Source: Metasolibacillus meyeri
GTDB lineage: Bacteria; Bacillota; Bacilli; Bacillales_A; Planococcaceae
DNA length: 52,887 nucleotides
Direction of reading: 5' to 3'
NCBI RefSeq assembly: GCF_003049505.1
Contig: NZ_PYWN01000063.1
Coordinates: 1 to 52,887, forward strand
The notes below the pieces were generated by a model that saw nothing but the letters and a program-made list of their open reading frames with translations, was not told the origin of the DNA and searched no databases. A program made the translations under genes and the position numbers. Positions 38,193-45,870 of this stretch are shown here, one piece after another (position 1 is the first letter of the stretch; every line of letters begins with the position of its first letter).

Positions 38193-39173
38193 GTGACACA
38201 TTATAGAGAGAAGCTAGAAAATCAGCAAATTTGGATTTATGTTTTTGCATTGCTGTTAGGAGCAATACTAGGCTTAGTAAGCGAGCATTTGGCAGCTTAT
38301 TTCGCTGTAGCTATTTCACCGCTTATTGCCATTTTAATGTACGGCATGTTTGCACAAATTCCCTTTTTAAAGCTGCGTGAGGCGCTGTCCAATAGTAAAT
38401 TTATCGTGACATTATTGCTGGGTAATTTCATTGCGGTGCCGCTTGTTGTTTGGGTTTTAATAACTCTATTTCCGCAGCCTACACCTATTTTATTAGGTGT
38501 TTGTTTAGTATTGCTAACACCATGCATTGATTATGTCATTGTTTTTACACAGCTAGGGAAGGGTAATGAGAAGTTAATGTTAGCTGCTACGCCTATTTTA
38601 TTTGTTGTTCAGTTACTATTGCTACCGCTCTATTTGTGGTTATTTATAGGGGAAGAAATGATGGGCATTGTACATGTTCAGCCATTTGCGGAGGCATTTT
38701 TATTGCTAATTGTAGTGCCTCTTATTGTAGCAATTACAACACAGCTATGGGCTAACAAGAACACGCTGGGCGCAAAGGTATTGGGGTCAACTGCATGGCT
38801 ACCTGTACCTTTTATGGCTTTTGTATTAATTGCTGTAGTAGCTTCACAAATTGGTCAAGTATATCGTGAGTTCGATCAAATTATCGCTGTTCTTCCAATT
38901 TATGTTTTATTTTTAATGATTACACCTATTGTTGCCCGACTTATTGTAGCTTTTGTCAAATTAGATGTCGGAGCTGGAAGGGCGCTAGTTTTTAGCATGG
39001 GCACAAGGAACTCTCTTGTTGTGTTACCTTTAGCGTTGGCACTTCCTAATGAATGGGCAACAATCGCAGCGGCAATTATTGTGACACAAACAATTGTCGA
39101 ACTAGTAGGGGAACTCATTTACATAAAGCTAGTGCCTAAGTGGATACTAAAAGATAAAGGGGAATCTGTATGA
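38193..39173 (+). CDS. ACR3/BASS family transporter (arsenite or bile acid:sodium symporter-like)
   Basis: A 326-residue protein with about ten membrane segments. The region around TPCIDYVIVFTQLGKGNEK (near residues 109-127) has the Cys in a membrane segment that ACR3 arsenite exporters use, and the C-terminal FSMGTRNSLVVLPLALAL block fits the ACR3/BASS superfamily. No arsR, arsC or arsD neighbour is present, so an arsenite role is uncertain. The GTG start follows AAGGAG. The gene sits between mutM and coaE, where B. subtilis has ytaF, and its stop overlaps the coaE start by ATGA. Confidence 0.82.
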   Translation: MTHYREKLENQQIWIYVFALLLGAILGLVSEHLAAYFAVAISPLIAILMYGMFAQIPFLKLREALSNSKFIVTLLLGNFIAVPLVVWVLITLFPQPTPILLGVCLVLLTPCIDYVIVFTQLGKGNEKLMLAATPILFVVQLLLLPLYLWLFIGEEMMGIVHVQPFAEAFLLLIVVPLIVAITTQLWANKNTLGAKVLGSTAWLPVPFMAFVLIAVVASQIGQVYREFDQIIAVLPIYVLFLMITPIVARLIVAFVKLDVGAGRALVFSMGTRNSLVVLPLALALPNEWATIAAAIIVTQTIVELVGELIYIKLVPKWILKDKGESV

Positions 39174-39763
39174 TTATAGGATTAACAGGGAGCATTGCAA
39201 GCGGTAAAAGTACAGTTGCACAGATGTTGCAAAGTTATCAATTGCCAATTGTTGATGCGGATTTAGTGGCGAGACAAGTGGTGGAACCTGGTTCGGAAAC
39301 ATTGCAGCAAATCGCACAAGCCTTTGGACAAGATGTGATAAAAGCAGATGGCACGATGGACCGCGAAAAGGTAGGTTCAATCATTTTCCATGAACCTGCG
39401 CAGCGTAAAGTATTGAATGATATTATTCATCCTGCAATTCGTGCGGAAATGCTTCGGCAACGAGATGAATTTGTGCAAGGTGGAGCAGCACATGTCGTAA
39501 TGGATATTCCGCTCTTGTTTGAAAGCAAGCTACAACATTTTGTCGATAAAATTTTAGTCGTGTCTGTCACGGAGGAAATTCAGCTCGCCCGCTTAATGGA
39601 GCGTAATCAGCTTCCAGAGGACGAAGCGCGTGCCCGTATAGCCTCGCAATTGCCGATGTCGGTAAAGGAGCAAGGAGCGGATGCAGTTATCTACAATAAT
39701 ACGACGAAGGAATCGACAGCACAGCAACTGGAAAAAATATTGCAACAATGGGCTGTCATTTAA
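39170..39763 (+). CDS. coaE: Dephospho-CoA kinase
   Basis: A 197-residue P-loop kinase for the last step of coenzyme A synthesis, adding the 3' phosphate to dephospho-CoA. The Walker A motif GLTGSIASGKST is at residues 4-15, DADLVARQVVEPGS at about 31-44, and VMDIPLLFESKL with the later LARLMERNQLPEDEARARI lid are diagnostic. The ATG overlaps the end of the upstream transporter gene, so translation is coupled to an apparently unrelated membrane protein. Followed by repeat copy 4. Confidence 0.96.
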   Translation: MIIGLTGSIASGKSTVAQMLQSYQLPIVDADLVARQVVEPGSETLQQIAQAFGQDVIKADGTMDREKVGSIIFHEPAQRKVLNDIIHPAIRAEMLRQRDEFVQGGAAHVVMDIPLLFESKLQHFVDKILVVSVTEEIQLARLMERNQLPEDEARARIASQLPMSVKEQGADAVIYNNTTKESTAQQLEKILQQWAVI

Positions 39764-39770
39764 AATTTCC

Positions 39771-39860
39771 TAGTTCAAAAGTGATCATTCGCTCATCGGA
39801 CAAAGGAAATCGCTCAACCAATCGGCAAATTCGCTCAACGAACTGATAGAATCGCTCAAC
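39771..39860 (+). repeat. 21-bp array, copy 4
   Basis: AGTTCAAAAGTGATC (39772-39786) leads into TTCGCTCA at 39788, ATCGCTCA at 39809, TTCGCTCA at 39830 and ATCGCTCA at 39851, all exactly 21 bp apart. All units read CTC. It is followed at 39876 by GGGATTGTCC, the sequence that opens copies 1 and 3. Confidence 0.75.
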
Positions 39861-39876
39861 CAAACTAAAAATAAGG

Positions 39877-39910
39877 GGATTGTCCGATTTCAGACAATCC
39901 TCTTATTTTT
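39877..39910. terminator. Bidirectional terminator after coaE
   Basis: GGATTGTC (39877-39884) pairs perfectly with GACAATCC (39893-39900), followed by TCTTATTTTT. It separates coaE from the convergent anti-sigma gene. Confidence 0.8.
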
Positions 39911-39911
39911 G

Positions 39912-40793
39912 TTAAAATCCGAAAAATAGTAAGATGATGATTAAGCTACACAAAACGATTATTCTTCTTCGTTCGAAATTTAAAATATTTAATGACGGTG
40001 CCCAATGCTTCGTCTCTCGCAACTGAAAATAGGCACTTAAGATAAAACAGGCAGCGAAAGGGAGGACATAGGCTGGCCCGATGAAAAAGACCCAAAAAGC
40101 AAATAGAAGAAATACGCTGAATATAGCGATTGAATGGATATAGAAGCTCGCTGTTTTTGGGAAAATATCTCTAGTATCTATATTGAGCCTTTTATAGTAA
40201 CGCGTTGATAGAATATTTATAGCAAATATAGCGAATAAACAAATAATAAAAAGGAAATTCAGCTTTTTTGATTGAGATAAATTCATAAAAATCATAAGAT
40301 GCCTTGCAACATTATCGTCCCGATAATAAATATTTTGGTCAACATCATAAATATCTAAGTTAGATAGTTGAAATTTTCTTTGTTCGCCATTGTCGATAAA
40401 AATAACATCCACGATATGCCGGCCAAGCTGACCATCCTTTACTAGTGGAAGCGTTTTTATATTTTGAAAGTAGTGAATAAATTCTTCAGATTGCCATTTT
40501 TGAATGGACGTATAAAAAAGGCTAGAGGTCTTTGCTTTAAAAGCTCCTTCTTCCCCATCAAAGTACGTATACAGTGTTGCAGCATTTGTGTCAGCACTTT
40601 GTAATGAACGCTCAGGGTTTGTTAGTATTAATAAAATGAAAATACTACAAACAGCTACAATAGTTGCTGGTATTTTCCATTTAAAGGTTTTTTTCATAGG
40701 CTGCTGTGCTAACGATTGCTTTATTTGTGCTTTCAACTGCTCATTTTTTGGTAAATGATTTAATTGCTGTAGCTGTCGTTCAAGGCGATTCAT
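39912..40793 (-). CDS. Putative membrane anti-sigma factor
   Basis: A 293-residue membrane protein with a cytoplasmic N-terminus of about 45 residues, a membrane helix at about 46-64, an extracellular region of about 100 residues, and four more hydrophobic segments towards the C-terminus. It starts inside the end of the upstream sigma factor gene (14-base overlap), the usual layout of a sigma factor with its inhibitor. I see no conserved zinc-binding anti-sigma motif, so the role rests on context. The ATG at 40793 is chosen because GGAGG sits 8 bases upstream; a GTG at 40802 overlaps that site. Confidence 0.65.
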   Translation of the reverse strand: MNRLERQLQQLNHLPKNEQLKAQIKQSLAQQPMKKTFKWKIPATIVAVCSIFILLILTNPERSLQSADTNAATLYTYFDGEEGAFKAKTSSLFYTSIQKWQSEEFIHYFQNIKTLPLVKDGQLGRHIVDVIFIDNGEQRKFQLSNLDIYDVDQNIYYRDDNVARHLMIFMNLSQSKKLNFLFIICLFAIFAINILSTRYYKRLNIDTRDIFPKTASFYIHSIAIFSVFLLFAFWVFFIGPAYVLPFAACFILSAYFQLRETKHWAPSLNILNFERRRIIVLCSLIIILLFFGF

Positions 40794-41277
40794 GCCATTC
40801 ACCTCCTAATAATTGTTGAAGCTTTTTCATTGCGCTGCGTTGTGTATTCGCAATTTTTGTGATAGATAAACCAGTAATCAAGCTCGTTTCCTCAATCGAT
40901 AACTCCTCGATTTTGCGAAAAATTAAGATTTCTCGCTGCAATGGCTTCAACTGCTGTAATGCCTCATACAGCTCTTGACGCAGTTCATTTTGAGCAAGCC
41001 AATCATGTGGTGTGTATGTGAAATCATGCTGCTCATGCTCTTGCGTAAACGGGAGCCACTGAATTAATGCTTTTTTTCGATAATGGTCAATGACAAGATT
41101 GCGTGCGATTTGTCGGATAAATGTTTGAATATGTGCCTCATTGCGAAAATTACCTTTTAAAAGTCGTACAAAGGTTTCCTGTGTTAAATCCTCTGCTAGC
41201 TGTGCATGTGATACCATTAAGCGTATGTATTTGTATATTGTGTGAAAATGCTCCTCATAAATTGCTTCAAAATCCAA
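40780..41277 (-). CDS. ECF-type RNA polymerase sigma factor
   Basis: A 165-residue sigma-70 family protein with only regions 2 and 4. Region 2 covers residues 5-70 (AIYEEHFHTIYKYIRLMV, AEDLTQETFVRLLKG, FIRQIARNLVIDHYRKK). Region 4 covers about 107-160 (LQREILIFRKIEELSIEETSLITGLSITKI). The TTG at 41277 is preferred because GAGAGG is 7 bases upstream; a GTG three codons earlier overlaps that site. It is translationally coupled to the membrane protein that follows, its likely inhibitor. A CGTCTA box with TTTACA 17 bp upstream precedes it on the minus strand and could be an autoregulated promoter. Confidence 0.88.
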   Translation of the reverse strand: MDFEAIYEEHFHTIYKYIRLMVSHAQLAEDLTQETFVRLLKGNFRNEAHIQTFIRQIARNLVIDHYRKKALIQWLPFTQEHEQHDFTYTPHDWLAQNELRQELYEALQQLKPLQREILIFRKIEELSIEETSLITGLSITKIANTQRSAMKKLQQLLGGEWHESP

Positions 41278-41353
41278 ATTTTTCACCTCTCTTACAATAT
41301 TAGACGAACGAAGGTCAGAAATTTGTAAATTTTTTTCGAAAAGATTTTTTAAA

Positions 41354-41364
41354 TATGTTATACT
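41354..41364 (+). promoter_or_regulatory. CcpN box 1 upstream of gapB
   Basis: TATGTTATACT matches the CcpN consensus TRTGHYATAYW at all 11 positions. It lies 213 bases before the gapB start codon. Confidence 0.6.
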
Positions 41365-41395
41365 AAATGTATTGGGCTATTGAGAGTGCATCGTT

Positions 41396-41410
41396 ATGAA
41401 AGCGTTTCAT
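41396..41410. promoter_or_regulatory. cre-like palindrome upstream of gapB
   Basis: ATGAAAGCGTTTCAT is a near-palindrome resembling a cre site one base short in the right half. It lies between the two CcpN boxes. Weak call. Confidence 0.3.
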
Positions 41411-41501
41411 TTTCCTTTTTACTATTGGTTTAAACCCTTTTAGTTGTCTGAAAATAAGAACTTTTAAAAATGACATAAAATATGTTCATCTTTTCGGATA
41501 A

Positions 41502-41512
41502 TGTGTTATACT
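41502..41512 (+). promoter_or_regulatory. CcpN box 2 over the gapB promoter
   Basis: TGTGTTATACT matches the CcpN consensus TRTGHYATAYW at all 11 positions. Its TATACT (41507-41512) can serve as the -10 box, with a weak TTCATC (41485-41490) 16 bp upstream, so bound CcpN would sit on the promoter. Confidence 0.65.
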
Positions 41513-41566
41513 AATTGACAAGAATACGAAATAAAATGATAACCTATTTACAGGAGGCTTTTTTAT

Positions 41567-42586
41567 ATGTCAGTTTCTATTGCAATTAACGGATTTGGTC
41601 GTATCGGACGCATGGTTTTCCGCCAAGCTATTGTTCAGGAGGGATTAAATTTAGTCGCTATTAATGCGAGCTACCCAGCTGAAACATTAGCGCACTTAAT
41701 TAAGTATGACACAAATCATGGTCCATTCGAAGGTACTGTTGAAACAGCGGAAGACGCATTAATCGTAAATGGTAAGCGCGTCGCTATCGTTTCAGAGCGT
41801 GACCCAAAGTTATTACCTTGGAAAGCAATGGGCGTCGATATCGTAATTGAGGCGACAGGTAAATTCAACTCGCGTGACAAAGCGGCATTACATTTAGAAG
41901 CAGGTGCGAAAAAAGTAATTTTAACTGCACCAGGTAAAAATGAAGATATTACAGTTGTGCTAGGTGTAAATGATGAATTATTAGATATTGACAAACACGA
42001 TGTTATTTCAAATGCTTCTTGCACAACAAACTGCTTAGCACCAGTTGCAAAAGTATTAAATGATACGTTTGGAATTGAAAACGGTTTAATGACGACAGTT
42101 CATGCTTACACGAATGATCAAAACAACTTAGACAACCCGCATAAAGATTTACGTCGTGCACGTAACTGTGGTTCCTCGATTATTCCGACATCTACAGGTG
42201 CGGCGAAAGCGCTAGCATTAGTTTTACCTGAATTACAAGGGAAATTACACGGCATGGCATTACGTGTACCGACACCAAACGTTTCTTTAGTAGATTTAGT
42301 TGTGGATTTACAAAAAGATGTAACAGTTGAAGATGTCAATGCAGCATTTAAAGCAGCAGCAGAAGGATCGATGAAAGGTATTTTAAATATTTCAATGGAG
42401 CCTTTAGTATCTTCTGATTACAATACAACAACATATTCATCAACAGTAGATGGTTTAACGACGATGGTAATGGGTGACCGCAAAGTGAAAGTACTTGCTT
42501 GGTATGATAATGAGTGGGGCTACTCAGCGCGCGTTGTTGATTTAACAAAAAAGGTAGCCAATGCATTAGCGATGGTGAACGCATAA
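41567..42586 (+). CDS. gapB: Glyceraldehyde-3-phosphate dehydrogenase, gluconeogenic type
   Basis: A 339-residue GAPDH. NAINGFGRIGR-type start (SIAINGFGRIGRMVFRQ), catalytic Cys in SNASCTTNCLAPV near residue 150, and the C-terminal WYDNEWGYSARVVDL are family signatures. The position between coaE and speH and the two perfect CcpN boxes upstream identify it as GapB, the NADP-preferring enzyme that runs in the gluconeogenic direction in Bacillus. The loop after the second glycine-rich strand reads INASYPAETLAHL, without the usual Asp of NAD-specific GapA, which agrees. ATG with AGGAGG upstream. Confidence 0.94.
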   Translation: MSVSIAINGFGRIGRMVFRQAIVQEGLNLVAINASYPAETLAHLIKYDTNHGPFEGTVETAEDALIVNGKRVAIVSERDPKLLPWKAMGVDIVIEATGKFNSRDKAALHLEAGAKKVILTAPGKNEDITVVLGVNDELLDIDKHDVISNASCTTNCLAPVAKVLNDTFGIENGLMTTVHAYTNDQNNLDNPHKDLRRARNCGSSIIPTSTGAAKALALVLPELQGKLHGMALRVPTPNVSLVDLVVDLQKDVTVEDVNAAFKAAAEGSMKGILNISMEPLVSSDYNTTTYSSTVDGLTTMVMGDRKVKVLAWYDNEWGYSARVVDLTKKVANALAMVNA

Positions 42587-42597
42587 TATAATAGTAT

Positions 42598-42640
42598 AGG
42601 GGCTATAGAAAATTGAACTTTTCTAGTAGTCCCTATTTTA
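42598..42640 (+). terminator. Terminator of gapB
   Basis: AGGGGCTATAGAAAA (42598-42612) pairs, with one bulge, with TTTTCTAGTAGTCCCT (42619-42634), followed by ATTTTA. Confidence 0.7.
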
Positions 42641-42644
42641 ACAC

Positions 42645-42673
42645 TTGCAACTATTAGGAAAACATCTTATAAT
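42645..42673 (+). promoter_or_regulatory. SigA promoter of speH
   Basis: TTGCAA (42645-42650) and a perfect TATAAT (42668-42673) are separated by 17 bp. Confidence 0.75.
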
Positions 42674-42677
42674 CACA

Positions 42678-42802
42678 CATGTGTATGTATTGATTGCAAA
42701 CACATGACTACTTAAAGGGTTAGGACCTCTTTGGACTAACTTTCCCCCGTGGTAGTCAACTTTGAACATGCTAAAATATTATGTCAAAGGGGGAAGCGAA
42801 CC
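42678..42802 (+). promoter_or_regulatory. Structured speH leader with ribosome-site sequestering arm
   Basis: A leader of about 120 nt. CATGTGT (42678-42684) pairs with ACACATG (42700-42706). GACTAC (42706-42711) pairs with GTAGTC (42752-42757), enclosing GTTAG (42719-42723) with CTAAC (42736-42740). TTCCCCC (42742-42748) is perfectly complementary to GGGGGAA (42789-42795), the ribosome site of speH, and pairing it would conflict with the GACTAC stem region. I do not recognise a known riboswitch class. Confidence 0.5.
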
Positions 42803-43165
42803 ATGAGAACGATGGGACGTCATGTTATTGCTGAGCTTTGGGATTGCGATTTAGAGAAGTTAAACAATGTTCAATTTATTGAACAAACTTTTGTCGATGC
42901 GGCTTTAAGATCAGGGGCAGAAGTACGCGAAGTCACTTTTCATAAATTTGCGCCACATGGAGTAAGCGGAGTAGTAATTATTTCTGAATCACACTTAACG
43001 ATACACAGCTTTCCAGAGCATGGCTATGCGAGCATTGATGTGTATACTTGCGGTGATTTAGATCCAACAGTTGCAGCAAATTACATTGCGGAAGCACTCG
43101 GCGCCAAAATGCGTGAGGCAGTCGTTGTGCCACGCGGTATGGGACCTGTTATCGTTGGTGCTTAA
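42803..43165 (+). CDS. speH: S-adenosylmethionine decarboxylase proenzyme SpeH
   Basis: A 120-residue pyruvoyl-dependent enzyme (SpeD2 type) that makes decarboxylated SAM, the aminopropyl donor for spermidine. The proenzyme cleaves itself between Glu62 and Ser63 in [18 protein letters not shown], turning Ser63 into the pyruvoyl cofactor; [12 protein letters not shown] and VYTCGDLDP are conserved. The ATG at 42803 follows AAAGGGGG and gives the family start [13 protein letters not shown]. The upstream in-frame GTG at 42749 lies in the structured leader. It stands alone between two terminators. Confidence 0.95.
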   Translation: MRTMGRHVIAELWDCDLEKLNNVQFIEQTFVDAALRSGAEVREVTFHKFAPHGVSGVVIISESHLTIHSFPEHGYASIDVYTCGDLDPTVAANYIAEALGAKMREAVVVPRGMGPVIVGA

Positions 43166-43197
43166 AAGATGAGTAACGTATTATGAGACAAACATAG

Positions 43198-43240
43198 GCT
43201 ATTTGCTAACCGAGTAATTCGGGTGGCAAATAGCTTATTT
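43198..43240 (+). terminator. Terminator of speH
   Basis: GGCTATTTGC (from 43198) pairs with GCAAATAGCTT (43226-43236), with CCGA and TCGG continuing inside; ATTTGTTG follows. Confidence 0.8.
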
Positions 43241-43318
43241 GTTGTTAGAAAAAATTTTAAAAATACTGTATACATTTTTATTCGCTCATTCGTTGTCTAG
43301 ATGTAGGGAGGATATGAA

Positions 43319-43810
43319 ATGAAAAAAGAAGAGAAGCTAACCTCCTATCTATTGCAATTGGGAGAGGAAGTGCACCGACTTTTATTAGCAAAAGGCGCTA
43401 AAAAGGAGGATGCTGAGGATATTATTCAAAACACGTTTTACAAAGTGTACACACTCTTACGCACATTAAATGAAAGCAATCTTCGCCCATGGTTTTTTCG
43501 CGTAGCGTTAAATGAGTATATTGATTTAAAGCGTAAAAAAGATGAACAAACATCTTCTTTAACGGAAGAGATTTATGCAAAGCTACAGCAAGCAAATAAT
43601 GAGTTTGATGTAATTAATCATAAGGATGAGATCACCTATTTATTGAAAGATACGAAGCAGGAATATCGAGAGGTTTTTATTTTGAAATATTACTATGACT
43701 TAACCTATGAGGAAATTGCACAGATTTTACATATCCAACCAGATAGTGTGAAACAAAAATTATATCGAGCGCGAAAAACTATTCAGCGTCATAATAAGGA
43801 GGGGTCATAA
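43319..43810 (+). CDS. Sigma-70 family ECF-like RNA polymerase sigma factor
   Basis: A 163-residue sigma factor. Region 2 at about residues 20-70 has AEDIIQNTFYKVYTLLRTL and PWFFRVALNEYIDLKRKK. Region 4 at about 105-155 has YREVFILKYYYDLTYEEIAQILHIQPDSVKQKLYRAR (in overlapping parts). The ATG follows GGGAGGA. Its stop overlaps the start of the next gene by one base, so the two are coupled as sigma factor and anti-sigma factor. It is a second such pair within 4 kb of the one at 39912-41277 but is not closely similar to it. Confidence 0.9.
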   Translation: MKKEEKLTSYLLQLGEEVHRLLLAKGAKKEDAEDIIQNTFYKVYTLLRTLNESNLRPWFFRVALNEYIDLKRKKDEQTSSLTEEIYAKLQQANNEFDVINHKDEITYLLKDTKQEYREVFILKYYYDLTYEEIAQILHIQPDSVKQKLYRARKTIQRHNKEGS

Positions 43811-44730
43811 TGGAAGAATCATTACAAAAAGCATTGAAAAAAGCAAAGCGCAAGCACCTGATGATGATTATTATCGTTTCGCTTGTTGTTATGTTAGTAT
43901 CATTGCCAATTATTTATAAAGTTTTTTATACAACGAGTGATTATTTTGCTGCTAAAGGGTCGGAAGAACTACAGGATAATTTATTTTTATGGCACGCTAT
44001 TACAGAGCCTAATGTGCAAATCTCTTCTCAAATTACGCAGTCATCTATATTTGGTGGAACCGTTGTAACAAGTCGTTCAAAGAATATAAATGGCTATGTT
44101 GTACCATGGAGCACATTAACAAGCACGTATGGCTGGAAGCACTTTGACATTGATTACAATGAACTTGTACCTGATTTCTATTTATCAGACGAATCTTATT
44201 ATGTATACGATAAACAAACGAAAAATAAAGTTGCCACTTTTTTTCATCCAGATTTAAAAGGATATTTTACGGAAATTCCTAATGATATAGCTGCTGTTAG
44301 TACAATGGGGAATTATGTAGCAGAAATGGCGATTTCCTTTAATCGACCGTATCCAGTTGCAGAAATAGAAGCAATGATTCCTGAAAATCTGAATATTGTA
44401 TGGTTATACATGACATCAGCAGTTCAAGATGAAAACACAGATCCTTCAGGGGTTCCGGTATATGGCTTTAATGCAAATCCTTTATCTGAAAAAACATATG
44501 CGGACTTTGTGAAAGATTTAGCAAAATATAATTTGGATAAAAACGATGAAGTAATTCAAACGTTTCTACAGGAAAATAAGGACAAGTCTTTTAAGGATTT
44601 ACCTGTTCTAGGTGTGATGCTTACTGGTCAGGCTGAAAATTTTGCTGCATTAGAAGGAGAAACGTTTGTAAGAGCAGCTTCGGTAGGTGCAATTGTTCAG
44701 ATGGTTCCATACATTAAGCCAGAAAAATAA
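43810..44730 (+). CDS. Membrane anti-sigma factor with sigma-regulator N and C domains
   Basis: A 306-residue membrane protein. A short cytoplasmic Lys-rich N-terminus precedes one membrane helix at about residues 18-38 (MMIIIVSLVVMLVSLPII); the rest is extracellular. The overall layout fits the Firmicute anti-sigma family with Sigma_reg_N and Sigma_reg_C domains; the motif YVAEMAISFNRPYP and the IVWLYM strand are consistent with it, but that assignment is from memory of the family. AAGGAGG lies just before the ATG. Likely holds the sigma factor encoded directly upstream until an envelope signal arrives. Confidence 0.75.
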   Translation: MEESLQKALKKAKRKHLMMIIIVSLVVMLVSLPIIYKVFYTTSDYFAAKGSEELQDNLFLWHAITEPNVQISSQITQSSIFGGTVVTSRSKNINGYVVPWSTLTSTYGWKHFDIDYNELVPDFYLSDESYYVYDKQTKNKVATFFHPDLKGYFTEIPNDIAAVSTMGNYVAEMAISFNRPYPVAEIEAMIPENLNIVWLYMTSAVQDENTDPSGVPVYGFNANPLSEKTYADFVKDLAKYNLDKNDEVIQTFLQENKDKSFKDLPVLGVMLTGQAENFAALEGETFVRAASVGAIVQMVPYIKPEK

Positions 44731-44740
44731 AGGTCCGACG

Positions 44741-44766
44741 CAATTACGCTGAGGCGTAATTGATAG
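44741..44766 (+). other. Perfect hairpin related to elements A and B
   Basis: CAATTACGC (44741-44749) pairs perfectly with GCGTAATTG (44754-44762) around TGAG. The right half GAGGCGTAATTGAT is identical to the 3' end of element B (33979-33992). It sits between the anti-sigma and VanZ-like genes, 28 bases before the latter's start. Confidence 0.5.
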
Positions 44767-44793
44767 AAAATTATAATTTTTGTGGAGATAAAT

Positions 44794-45714
44794 ATGAAAA
44801 AACGAAATTTCATCATGACGATTACGACTGTGTATACAGCTTTGATTTTATATTTCATGTTCTTTGGCTTTAATCGTTTAGAAGGTAGAGGCGATTATAT
44901 AGAGGCAGGCTATGAATTTTTGTTCGTTCCAACAAGCGTTCCTTTGACTTTTCCGGATTGGTCATTTTCTTGGTTATATGATTTTGGCAATATCGCGGCG
45001 TTTATCCCTTTTGGTATTTTAGTGCCTTTATTAATGCAAATAAATTATAAAAAATTTATTGGGGGGTTTTTGCTTGTTATTTTTGGATTAGAAACCCTTC
45101 AAACTTTACTATATCTCGGAACTTTTGATATCGATGATGTGATTTCAAATACGCTAGGGGCAACAATAGGCTACGTTGCATACAAAGTTGGCTTCACTTC
45201 AAATTTGACTGTAAAAAAACTAATTGCCTCAAGTCTGTCTGCCATTATACTGATAATTTGCGTGATGCTTGTTTCGGAAATTTTAGAAAAGAGAGTCAGC
45301 TCGATACAGCCTTTGCAGACCATTGATGAAGTCACAGGGGCTAAGCCGCAAACAAATCAAATGCCAGCTTTCATAATAGGCGATGAAAAAATACAGCCTC
45401 AATCTAATTTATATATGAATGAAGGAAATGCTAGTCAAACTTACATTTATACGATTGAAGGCAAAGAGGAGCTAATACTCTATCTAAATCTCGGTATCCC
45501 AGATGATGAGGAATTTCAAGGGGAAGTGACCATTGTTGCCGATGAAGATAAGAAATTTGAAATGGCTGAAGATTACTTGAAAGAATTTTTAACAATGCCA
45601 ATGCCACTAGAAGTGCCGCTATTTTTTGAATATGAAAAAATGACAATTACCATCACAGGGAATGTTAAGCTGTGGGATGTAGGGTTTACAGAGTTGAAGC
45701 ATTGGTGGGAATAA
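44794..45714 (+). CDS. VanZ-like family membrane protein
   Basis: A 306-residue protein. The N-terminal half has the VanZ-like fold with membrane segments at about residues 6-24, 58-80, 86-105 and 118-134. The DFGNIAAFIPFGILVPLL block and the FDIDDVISNTLGATIGY motif are typical of the family. A fifth segment at about 142-162 leads to an extracellular domain of about 140 residues not found in minimal VanZ proteins. Teicoplanin resistance is known for enterococcal VanZ; the role here is unknown. ATG 44794 has GGAG 6 bases upstream; the in-frame GTG at 44782 overlaps it. Confidence 0.82.
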   Translation: MKKRNFIMTITTVYTALILYFMFFGFNRLEGRGDYIEAGYEFLFVPTSVPLTFPDWSFSWLYDFGNIAAFIPFGILVPLLMQINYKKFIGGFLLVIFGLETLQTLLYLGTFDIDDVISNTLGATIGYVAYKVGFTSNLTVKKLIASSLSAIILIICVMLVSEILEKRVSSIQPLQTIDEVTGAKPQTNQMPAFIIGDEKIQPQSNLYMNEGNASQTYIYTIEGKEELILYLNLGIPDDEEFQGEVTIVADEDKKFEMAEDYLKEFLTMPMPLEVPLFFEYEKMTITITGNVKLWDVGFTELKHWWE

Positions 45715-45725
45715 AGAATTTGAAG

Positions 45726-45775
45726 GGCTGTCTAGAAACGTAGGTGTATACTTACTTTCTCGGCAGCTTCTTCTT
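45726..45775 (+). terminator. Weak terminator after the VanZ-like gene
   Basis: GCTG and AGAAA (from 45726) can pair with TTTCT and CAGC (to about 45767) around a long loop, followed by TTCTTCTTTTTC. Less stable than the other terminators here. Confidence 0.4.
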
Positions 45776-45870
45776 TTTCATGTGTTATAATATAGTACGC
45801 TATTTTACCATCGTCATTTTTGGTATAATAAAACGAAGTAATAAATTGAAATGAATCGGGAGAAATTTGT

